A DNA stretch of 64,000 bases from Sternotherus odoratus (lineage: Eukaryota; Chordata; Testudines; Kinosternidae), in assembly GCA_032164245.1 (NCBI GenBank), contig JAVMKO010000001.1:15413603-15477602 (forward strand), in the 5' to 3' direction. The notes beneath the pieces are model-generated. The model saw nothing but the letters and a program-made list of their open reading frames with translations, searched no databases and was not told the origin of the DNA. Position 1 is the first letter of the stretch. Each line of letters opens with the position of its first letter. Below are positions 55,691 to 64,000 of the stretch, piece after piece. A program made the position numbers and the translations under genes.

Positions 55691-56830
55691 CCTAAGGGTG
55701 ACTTTGATCCATGGTATGCAGAGTCTTGAAGAACTGAATGCAGATGCCAAAGAGGACATGGTTTGCCATCATGCCAGCATTACCTTGTGCTCATTTTGAG
55801 GGTTCAGGTCTGCAGTTCCATTGCATCTTACACTGTTCTGTGGTAGTGATCAGAATCCATGGACCATCTAAGGCACCTGCCTACAGAGACAGAGACCTTC
55901 TCTTTGTGGTAGGGGGTGGGGCATACCATACACAAACCCAGAGGCTAAATTTGCCATGGACGCTTCCATCAGGGCTATCAATGCCTAGACAATGTCACTC
56001 TGAAGTAACATATGACCCTAATTGTGTGTAATTGAAGTAAGATGATATTTAAATTTTCCTTTTAAAACCATTTGAGCAAGGTGGCCATAACTAATTTGGA
56101 ACAACCAATGTCAGGGAATGTGGGGACATGAGAGCTATCTTTCTTAATATGGAAGAATGTCACATATATCTGAGAAGGAAGTTTACTCAGGCTCTCCCAT
56201 GCATGTCCCAACCTACATGCTACATGTGTGTTAAAAGCTGCCTGGAAATCCATGCCATCTCTTGTACCTATCCATGTGTTTAGTATTTGCAGAAATGAGA
56301 TCCATGTTCGTTACTTTATTATTTGTTCTTTCACACTAGGAAGGGAAATTTGGATCGCTTCTGTATTGATATAATTTTAAAACCTCACCCACTGGGTAAA
56401 CATTTGTGTTACATCTCCAGTTTAGTATGTTTTTGTAGCCTGGAGAAAGAAGGCATCGCAAGCCAATGTCAGGGGAAAATAAAATGAACAGACTGTCTTT
56501 GCTTTAAACAAAACAACTCTCATTACCATTACAATCCCCCTTTGCACATGTAGTGTGATAATATTTTACTAAGTGATCTCATTTTCTTCAGATCCCCTCG
56601 GTCCTTCCATACACCAGATGATCAGTGTACAGTGCATGAGGCTGCTGTTAACTTTCTTTCTATTGTTATCCCCCAGTGTGACCTTATAACTTACTAACTG
56701 CACACAAGTCCAGTTCTGCACTAAGAAATCTTTTTCTTTTCTGTATGTTTCCCCTCACTGCTGTTCATGGTAATACTGTCAGAGAACGTCACAGACAACA
56801 AACTAATTCTCAATACCCTTTTGAGGTAGT
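55691..56830. other. no recognisable feature
   Basis: Unique-looking interval. Confidence 0.35.
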
Positions 56831-58048
56831 GAAGCTGTGACAGGTTGGATCACAGAAACCCCCTTGTGGCTGCCAACTGATGTGCCAAAACTACTTCTGC
56901 ACCTGCTTTCCTGCCCTGGCAGCTTGGGACTTCAGTGCCCTGCCTGGTTTGAGCCAGACCCGCTGGTCTGCTGCAAACCCAGACCCAGGTCTGAACCATG
57001 TCCCCTAACAGCTGTAGGCTTAAACTGAAAGCAGTGCAAGAAGTGTTCCTCTATCACTCCAATGCCCAATTCCCAATGGGGTCTAAACCCCATTAAAAAT
57101 CTGTTTTACCTTGTATAAAGCTTATACACGGTAAATTCATAAATTGTTCACCCTCTATAACACTGACAGAGAGATATGCACAGCTGTTTTCCTCCCCCCA
57201 GGTATTAATACATACTCTGGGTTAATTAATAAGTAAAAGTGATTTTATTAAATACAGAAAGTAGAATGTAAGTGGCTCCAAGTAGTAACAGACAGAACAA
57301 AGTGAATTACCAAGCAAAATAAAATAGAGCATGCAAGTCTATATCTAATATAGTAATAAAGCGGAATACAGATAAAACCTCACCCTCAATGGTGTTTCAG
57401 TAATCTTCCTTTTATGGACTAGTCTCCTCCTAGTCTGAGTCCAGCAATCACTCCCCCTCCCCCCCTGTAGTTACTGTCCATTTTGTTCTAGTTTCTTTCA
57501 GGTATCCTTGAGGGTGGAGCGTCTATCTCTTGAGTCAGCTGAAGACCAAATGGAGTGGCCTTCCAGGTGTTTAAATAGCCTTTCTCTTGTGGGTGGATAC
57601 CACTTCCTCCCCCTGTGTAGAATCCAGCTACAAAATGGAATTTGGAGTCATCTCCATGCATGACTCAGAATTTACAAATAGCAGCCATTATTCACATGGC
57701 TTGAATGTCCTCAGGTAGACTTCTTATGTGGCTTGGAGCCTCCCAAGATCCATTGTTTATTAAGTGCTTCTTGATTGGGCACTTAACTTGCACATTCCTT
57801 TCTCAAGAAGCTGACCAAATGCTTTACTAAGGCTACTTAGAAATCAAGCAGGTAACCAGCCAATATTTATAACTTTGAACACAAAAATGATACATGCATA
57901 CAAATAGGATGAATATAATCAGTAGATCATAACCTTTACAGAGATATGTTATATGGCATATGTAGCATAAAACATATTTCCAGTTATGTCATATATACAT
58001 TTATAAGCACATTTCCATAAATCTTTATTGGTGCACTGTCATAGAAGC
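56831..58048 (-). mobile_element. 1.2-kb solo LTR with 5-bp target duplication
   Basis: The 1208-bp LTR (56836-58043) has outer ends TGTGACAG and CTGTCATA, nearly inverted. GAAGC occurs directly before (56831-56835) and after (58044-58048). On the minus strand a TATA-like GGCTATTTAAACACC lies near 57570-57585, and an AATAAAATCAC polyadenylation-type signal near 57240-57255, so transcription runs leftward. I recognise the family as an LTR common in turtles. No internal region remains. Confidence 0.8.
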
Positions 58049-58054
58049 ATTAGC

Positions 58055-58190
58055 TACATCTTTCATAGCCAAACGGAGAGATTAAGTAACTTGCCCAATG
58101 TCACATAGAAAGTCTGTGTCAAAGGGAGGATAAGACCCCAGATTTCCTGAGTCTCAGTCCGGTACCATAATCACTAGAGTGTTATATCTT
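58055..58190 (-). repeat. ancient MIR-like SINE fragment, antisense
   Basis: TTGCCCAATGTCACATAGAA, GACCCCAGATTTCCTGAGTC and GGTACCATAATCACTAGAG occur in the order of an antisense SINE head. Confidence 0.55.
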
Positions 58191-58564
58191 TCAATGCACC
58201 CCCATCTAATTCCCTCTACACCATATATCCAGCCACTTCAACAGGGAAAGGTGTTCTGGGTTCCAGACCAGTTCCCAGAACAACATTCTCTGTCCATCAA
58301 GCAAGCTGAGTGAGGTAGGGAGTCTGTGGAAAGGCTAGTATGTGTGATCAGTTAATAAGATACTAGTGACAGAGATAAGGTTTTTCTGGCAGCCTTTATT
58401 GCTGGTTCTGGACTGAGTGCTTCACTTAGTAAACATAACTGTTTAATATATTGAATTCAATTTCCTGTTTTTAAAAAATGGAAAGTGAAGAAACAAAGTA
58501 ATTCTGCCATGTACAACTTTCTTCTAGGCAGTTATCCCTGTAGTACCATGCAGTCAAATAATCA
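58191..58564. other. no recognisable feature
   Basis: Nothing identified. Confidence 0.3.
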
Positions 58565-58566
58565 TA

Positions 58567-58842
58567 TCATAGAATCATAGAAGATTAGGGTAGGAAGAGA
58601 CCTCAGGAGGTCATCTAGTCCAACCCCCTGCTCAAAGCAGGACTAACCACAACTAAATCTTCCCAGCCAGGGCTTTGCCAAGCTTGGCCTTAAAACCCTC
58701 TAAGGATGGAGATTCCCCTACCTCCCTAGGTAACCCATTCCAGTGTTTCATGACCCTTCTAGTGAAATAGTTTGTCCTAATATCCAACCTAGACTGCCCC
58801 TCCTGCAACATGAGTGCATTGCTCCTTGTTCTGTCAGCAACA
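58567..58842 (-). mobile_element. CR1 LINE 3' end
   Basis: The plus strand starts ATAGAATCATAGAAGATTAG, then AGGAGGTCATCTAGTCCAAC, which are the CR1 3' terminus and its tail in reverse. It extends through the 3' UTR into the end of the frame (AATATCCAACCTAGACTGCC). Confidence 0.9.
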
Positions 58843-59535
58843 AGTTAATGAGACAGATCTTTTGCTTCACTCGCTGCACACTTCTTTATCGCATGAAGAA
58901 AGGCAGGTTTTCTTTAGAGACTTGTCTCCTTCCATACACATGCAAAACCTATTGCAAGGCACAAGGGAGAATTTCTTTGGAGCTGTGCTTCCTTCTTTTT
59001 GTAATTATTAGAGAAATGCACAAAAGTGCATACAGTGTTTCCAAAGCTCTGCATGTTTGCATAAAACCAACAGAACACCATCAGACCTGTAAAAATCACA
59101 TTACAATATTTAATGCACTTGCAGAAGTATATTATTAAAGCCATTTATAATTGTGACAGTCATTTTACATAGATTCCAAAAATCACACCTGTGACTAAGG
59201 TATTATTTTCCTAACAGACTTGAAATTTCTATCAACCACCATTTGCATCCCAGGGACATTTGAAATAGGTAGCAAAAAAATGTCTTAGTGCAAAATGTAA
59301 CTTTTTGTCACTCTTGGTTCTTGAAAAATGCTGAATAAGTTTAGGCTGAAACATTCATGAAAAAAATCATATGTTGCCTGAGAACCAACCTGCTAAATTT
59401 CCAATGAAGAGGTAAGATAGAGTTAAAAGTAATTGAAAAGTACCAGCATTTGTCCAACTTTAGCTTCAGGTGGTGCTGTGCATTGTCTGCTGCAGACAAT
59501 ATAACTTGATATATGCTTAATGAATTATTGCTGTA
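58843..59535. other. no recognisable feature
   Basis: AT-rich interval. The 131-codon frame overlapping 58743-59138 is partly CR1 and has no domain. Confidence 0.35.
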
Positions 59536-59579
59536 CTAGTGTAAAAGCCCATGGACACGGGCCAATGGAAACGACTCAT

Positions 59580-59985
59580 GGCCTCCCCACTCGCTAAGCT
59601 CTCTCCCCCCTCCCCCCCACTCCAACGCCCCCCCACTCGCCCAGCTCCCCCCTCCCCAACCCACACCCAGCTCCCTCCCTTCCCCTCCAACGCCCCCCCG
59701 CTCAGCTCCCTCCCTCCCCAACGTCCCTCCCTCGCTCAGCTCACTCCCCCCCAACGACCCCCCTGCTCAACTCCCTCCCCCCTCCAATGACCCCCCCTCG
59801 CTCAGCTCCCTCCCCCCCCCAACGACCCCCCCGCTCAGCTCCCTCCCTCCCAACGACCCCCCCTCGCTCAGCTCCCGACCCCCTCCAACGACCCCTCCCC
59901 CTCGCTCAGCTCCCTCCCCCCTCCAACAACCCCCCCTCGCTCAGCTCCCTCCCCCCTCCAACACCCCCCCCCCCGCTCAGCTACC
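59580..59985. repeat. C-rich (G-rich on element strand) minisatellite
   Basis: Imperfect units of about 30 bp built on CTCAGCTCCCTCCCCCCTCC plus an AACGACCCCCCCTCG-type spacer. They parallel the array at 16885-17560 but with a different unit, so the arrays appear to have expanded independently. Pro/Ser-rich frames in it are artefacts. Confidence 0.85.
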
Positions 59986-60092
59986 TCCAATTATGTCTAA
60001 CTTTATATGTATAACTGCTCCTTGGTGCTCTAGCTCCATGTGAGTGAGGATCCCTCAGGCGGGCACGCGCGGCGGTCATTTTGTGCCTCCGA

Positions 60093-60111
60093 ACTACAAC
60101 CCCCAGCATGC
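60093..60111 (+). promoter_or_regulatory. ZNF143/Staf-type binding site inside Helitron copy 2
   Basis: ACTACAACCCCCAGCATGC on the plus strand is identical to the site in the first Helitron. With TGCGCA near 60134-60139, it suggests that the site was present in the family's ancestor. Confidence 0.6.
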
Positions 60112-60182
60112 CGTTCATCTGGGTCGTCTCTACTGCGCATGATGGCTTCACATAAACTTCTCTAGCTGATTATTATATAGGA

Positions 60183-60896
60183 TATGCACTAATACCATGG
60201 TCTCTATTGGAGACCCAATCTCATGAGAGAAATCCAGGTTCCATTAAATTCAGTGGCAAAGATCCCACTGACATCAGCATTGGCAGGATTTTCCCTTCAT
60301 GCCTTCAGAACCGCAAATCCAATCCCAACCTAGGCATAGGAATTAGCTGTTAAAATGGTAGGTCGTTATAGTTGCTTGGGTCACTCTAGTGACTGAACTA
60401 ATCACTTCAGTCAAGTGTAGGGTTTTAAATATAAATAGGCTTGTGCTACCGAATTATCCTCCTCTGAACAGGGTTTAGGGTTAGAACTTTGAATCTGAGC
60501 AAGGCCTGGAGCAGAGATTGGAGCAAAAGCAGCATTTGTATCAGTGAACAGCATTGGTCTGTCGTGAGTAAAGCTAGTTGGGAAATTTGTGACTTTTTTT
60601 GTCAGAAAATGTTGAAACAAACTACTGGTGAAAATGTCTCTTTTTTTTATTAAACTTTCCTCAGGAAGGTTTCTTGGGTCCTTGATGTAATTTAGAGAGT
60701 GATTCACACCAGAATAGCAGAGACCAAATCCTGGGTTCTAATCCTGAATGAAAATCAGGCAGGTTTAAACCAGGTGAGAGTACTAGCCACAGGGCTTTCA
60801 AGTCAGTCTCTGTGTCTCTAGCCAACGATGATTTATACAAAATGGAACAATTCCAGTGGGAGAAATTGACATTGACTCTCTGAATCAGAGCAGGGA
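60183..60896. other. no clear feature
   Basis: Near 60570-60650 there are words like AGCTAGTTGGGAAATTTGTG that resemble the AGAGCTGG MITE interior, but the boundaries are lost. Confidence 0.35.
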
Positions 60897-61035
60897 CTTG
60901 AACCTAGGGTGACCAGATGTCCCGATTTTATAGGGACAGTCCCGCTCTTTGGGTCTTTTTCTTATATAAGCTCCTATTGCCCCCCACCCCTGCCCCGATT
61001 TTTCACACTTGCTGTCTGGTTACCCTACTTGAACC
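60897..61035. mobile_element. hAT-type MITE with perfect 8-bp target duplication
   Basis: The 123-bp element (60905-61027) has ends TAGGGTGACCAGATGTCCC and CTGTCTGGTTACCCTA, inverted. CTTGAACC occurs immediately before (60897-60904) and after (61028-61035). This resolves the superfamily of the split copy at 31429-31640, whose interior GGGACAGT..CTTTTTCTTA it shares. Confidence 0.85.
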
Positions 61036-62285
61036 AGGCTCTCCTACATTCCTGTTGAGTACCCTCATCAACAGAGTATTTTCCTTTTTCACAAACATTT
61101 TTGAAAAATCTGTATTTATTCTGCATCAGGACAAAAACTAACTTTGGAACCCGAATTTTTTGGTAAAATGGGATTCTTGTTTTTCAGCCAGCCTTATTTC
61201 AGAGACCATTAGCATGGTTAGAACAGAATAGTGGCTGTCGCATCATCTCCCCTGTTGTAGAGGGGAGAAAGGCTCAGTGACAAACCTCAGATTAAAAAGA
61301 GTTTTTAATTAAAAAGAAAATGTGTTCACTTCTGGAAGCAATAGCCAGACGTTAAAAATCTGTTTGCTCACATTCTGTCTCTATTCTGTTTCTTGTTAAC
61401 TCATCTCACAGCAATTTCATATCTAAAAAAAAGAGGTATTTCTGCTTTCTTGCTGCCAAAGATGCTGTTTTGCAGCAAACATCTGATCTCTCCTCCTGAT
61501 CCATAGGTCTGGCTCAATAAAATTTGTTTTCAAGGTGCCATTGCCTGACTAACAAGAAGGCACCCATATCTCCTGCCTAGTTGTCTCCAGCAACTTTTGT
61601 ATTATTGAACGTGTGTGTTTGAATGGAAGTGGAATAGTATTTCATACCTTTTTGAACTGTTACCCTTTCAGATCTTGCAAGGTAACCAGGGATGGTTTGG
61701 CTCACCCCTTCGAAGATTTCCAGTAACACATAGTTCCTGCAGGAAATATTTAGGTGTTGAGTGTTGCAGAAGGTTTTGAAGAATCCTGGGCAAAAACAGA
61801 AGCAGGAGTCTCATTATGGTCCTGTTCCCTGATCCTTACATCCATTCACATCATTTCTGCATTTCGTACCCCTCAGTAACTTACTTCTCCTTGCTTCCTC
61901 TCCTTCTGAATCTGTAATTACCCCTTCTGCTTTCTGGCCCCATAGCAGCTCCCTACAGCATTAGGTCCATGCTACATGAGAAGCCAATACTACAGCAGCA
62001 GAGACTGACTAACAGGTCACTGTCAGTCCTGTCCCTTCCCAACTCCCTGGAACTGGACAATAGCCAGTGAAGGAACCTCTAGCTCTGCTCATGATTATCT
62101 GACAGCTGACAATGTGTTCAGTCCAACACTTTAAGAATGTGCAATCCTTGCCTTAGTACATGCAGAGTGGACACATAATGCACCCCTGGGCCATATAAGA
62201 TCTTATCTCAATATAACATTTTCCTTTGCTTACAGGCCCACATTCCACCTTTTCCCTCTGAATCAGTGCCACATAAAGAGCATAG
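61036..62285. other. no recognisable feature
   Basis: Unique-looking interval. No domains in the small frames. Confidence 0.35.
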
Positions 62286-63175
62286 AATCAGGGTGGTAGC
62301 CGTGTTAGTCTGGAATAGCAGAGTTAACAAAGTCCTGTGGCACCTTAAAGACTAACTATAAAGTTTTGAAGCATGAGCTTTCGTGGGCTAATACCCACTT
62401 CGTCGGATGCAGGCAGTAGAAGTGTTCACATACAGGCAGTTATAGAAAAGTAGGTAAGAGCCAGGGGGGAGGTGAAAAGGTTAGTCCAATTAAGCTGAGC
62501 CAGCTTGTTATCTCCGATCAGGGAGTGTGGATTATTCGTCTAGCATTTGAATGGGGTGTGTGGACATGGAGAGATGAGAAACAATGTCTGTAATGAGCCA
62601 ACCATTGTAGATCCCGGTTCAATCCCAAAGTGTGTGAGCTGAATTTGCAAATGAATTGAAGCTCTGCAGTCTCTCTTTGCAGTCTGGATCGGAAGTTCCC
62701 TTTCTGCAGAATGGTGACCTTTAAATCTGTAATAGTGTGTCCAGGCAGGTTGAAGTGTTCCCCTACAGGTTTTTGTATATTGCCATTCCTAATATCTGAT
62801 TTGTGTGCATTTATCCTTTTTCGTAGGGACTGTCCAGTTTGGCCGATGTACATAGCAGAGGGACACTGGTGGCATATAATGGCATATATGACATTGGTTG
62901 ATGTACAGGTGAATGAGCCAGTGATGGTATGGTTGATCTGGTTAGGTCCTGTGATGGTGTTGCTGGTGTAGATATGTGGGCAGAGTTGGCATCGAGGTTT
63001 GTTGCATGGATTGGTTCCTGAGTTGGAGTTATTGTGGTGCAGTGTGCTGTTGCTGTTGAGAATTTGTTTAAGGTTGGAAAGAGCATAGTATGGTACTCAG
63101 GTCTAGTGTTCTCCTGGAGGTGCTCTCTTTCCCTGACATCCAAGGCCTGATTACAAGTAGTCATTAAAAACACTA
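62286..63175 (-). mobile_element. Penelope-like element 3' part with GIY-YIG endonuclease
   Basis: Minus-strand element whose 3' end (plus-strand start GGGTGGTAGCCGTGTTAGTC) carries the terminal module GTCTTTAAGGTGCCACAGGA and GGGTATTAGCCCACGAAAGC on the minus strand. A readable coding segment follows (about 62518-63110). Penelope-like elements couple a telomerase-related reverse transcriptase to a C-terminal GIY-YIG nuclease. Only the nuclease end is present here, so the copy is 5'-truncated. The upstream end is ill-defined. Confidence 0.8.
62518..63110 (-). pseudogene. Penelope-like ORF C-terminus: Cys motif plus GIY-YIG nuclease
   Basis: One continuous minus-strand frame. At about 62970-63010 it reads NPCNKPRCQLCPHI, a Cys/His cluster typical of the region just before the nuclease in Penelope-like proteins. 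Then come NVIYAI and MYIGQTGQSLRKRINAHKSD, the GIY and YIG parts followed by the catalytic Arg and His region. PVGEHFNLPGH supplies the metal-binding Glu. These are the main nuclease residues expected, in order and intact. The frame ends RRIIHTP before a stop near 62518. A Met at 62853 is only the first Met in the conserved block, since the frame is open well upstream. The RT part is absent from the window. Confidence 0.75.
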
Positions 63176-64000
63176 CTGTCTTTCACTGGAGTAGGAATTG
63201 TGCCCCCATTCCAAACTTTACACAGCCTGCCTATCTAAAAGGCTACCTAACTGTCTGAATTAGAATTTGACAGGACTCCGCAGGTCTACTAATTTCCCCC
63301 ATATGCTTTACACTGGATATACAGTATTTTCCACTTCCTGTTCTAACCTGCTGTGTGATATTGCTGTGCAGAGATGGCTGCATTTTGGTGGTGCAGGAAA
63401 TAATTCCTGTGTGAAAATGTTTGGGGTGAAAGATTCTGTATGTTATAAGTGCAAGATACTATTCTACTGAGGGATATCACGGTGAGAATCCCATATCCAC
63501 ACACCCAGACCGCCAGGTAGTAAGATCTAAAATCTGGATCTGAATCTGCCTCTTCTTGCTGCCCGGACCCTCTAATCTTTCTAAACCAGCTACTGATGTG
63601 TTTAGTCAGTTATTTGTTTCAAAATAACTGAAAAGAACAAAGCTGTTTGGTTCTTTTTTTCCCCGGAGCCTGAGGAAATATACAGTATTCCAATACATAA
63701 AGCAACTCTTAGAGAACTTCTTAGTGTAATAAGAATTGCTGTTTTCAGTTCATGCTTTGCTTTGTATATTGATTTCATCTACTGAGTATTTTTAGGATGA
63801 CCAGAGGGCCAAGTACGTTTGCAAAAACATATTTATATAGTTGTGTTGGAACTTGGATAGAATGGCTGTTTCCTTCGCTGAAATAGTTACCGGTTATCCA
63901 TAGCTGGTCAGACTTCTGCTTTAATTAAATCCCAGCTCACTTCCATTGTTGATCACCTAACCCCCTAGGTGCGACTCAGGCAGTGAGTCTAAACCATTAC
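63176..64000. other. no recognisable feature
   Basis: Unique-looking sequence to the end of the window. No exon or repeat ends identified. Confidence 0.35.

Larger units (their letters stand above)
59536..60182 (-). mobile_element. second Helitron copy, inverted, with the same promoter-like module
   Basis: Read on the minus strand, the 647-bp element starts TCCTATATAATAA at 60182 and ends GGGCTTTTACACTAG at 59536. The minus-strand flanking bases are A before and T after, as for a Helitron. The 3' end forms GCCC...GGGC, a small hairpin just before CTAG, with a better stem than in the copy at 17610. The first ~140 bp share CATCATGCGCAGTAGAGACG, the 19-bp ZNF143-type site and an ATG in a similar context with the other copy. 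A G-rich (minus strand) tandem array fills 59580-59985. Relative to the first copy it has a different middle segment and no long frame after the ATG. Confidence 0.75.

Noticed and set aside
59551..60014. Pro/Ser-rich frames near the second Helitron
   Set aside because: They come from the C-rich minisatellite.
1..64000. CRISPR arrays, prokaryotic operons or phage systems
   Set aside because: No regularly spaced repeats with unique spacers, no bacterial gene density; the window is vertebrate.
1..64000. Intact tRNA genes or turtle tRNA-derived SINE heads
   Set aside because: I saw no convincing A-box/B-box pair with a folding cloverleaf; the MIR-like fragments lack a clear tRNA head.

Overview
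This 64 kb window is non-coding vertebrate DNA. I found no host protein-coding exon, no tRNA or rRNA gene and no CRISPR array that I could defend. The repeat families point to a sauropsid, most likely a turtle: many CR1 LINE 3' ends with the characteristic octamer tails, Penelope-like retroelements ending in a shared CTAACACGGCT-type module, numerous hAT and PIF/Harbinger MITEs, and solo LTRs of types I associate with chelonian genomes. The species call rests on recollection of repeat families, not on a search.

Layout. 1-4.8 kb: mostly unique sequence with one old hAT-type MITE and two CR1 scraps. 4.87-7.21 kb: an inverted-duplication hAT element carrying transposase fragments on both arms, itself interrupted by a Penelope-like foldback (5.7-6.4 kb). 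8.89-11.74 kb: a young CR1 with a 484-codon reverse-transcriptase frame on the minus strand, beside an older deleted CR1. 12-18.5 kb: MITEs, an LTR fragment, an AAAG microsatellite, a Helitron (16.59-17.64 kb) and a hAT element next to a CR1 3' end. 20-24 kb: a GC-rich repeat, MITEs and an internally inverted Penelope copy. 25.8-31.6 kb: CR1 copies in both orientations broken by two solo LTRs, then a MITE split by a short Penelope insertion. 34-41 kb: a hAT MITE, a CR1, an LTR and an L2-type LINE relic. 41.1-45.8 kb: a 4.7 kb stretch with no transposon that I recognise. 46.9-53.1 kb: CR1 copies, then a 76-bp-arm palindrome at the edge of a hAT element that carries a second hAT inside it. 54-64 kb: MITEs, a 1.2 kb solo LTR, a second Helitron (59.5-60.2 kb, inverted) and a Penelope-like element with a readable GIY-YIG endonuclease frame.

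Most notable observations. (1) Two related Helitrons (A|TC...CTAG|T) both carry the same GC-rich promoter-like module: an identical 19-bp ZNF143/Staf-type site, an ATG in a YY1-like context and, in one copy, a following open frame ending at a GTAAGG donor. This suggests capture of a host CpG-island promoter, perhaps with its first exon. (2) A foldback lies inside a foldback: an inverted hAT duplication interrupted by an inverted Penelope duplication with a 13-bp target duplication. (3) Penelope-like copies of several subfamilies share the same last ~100 bp and use different insertion structures. None of these forms an operon-like system; the window records layered transposition.
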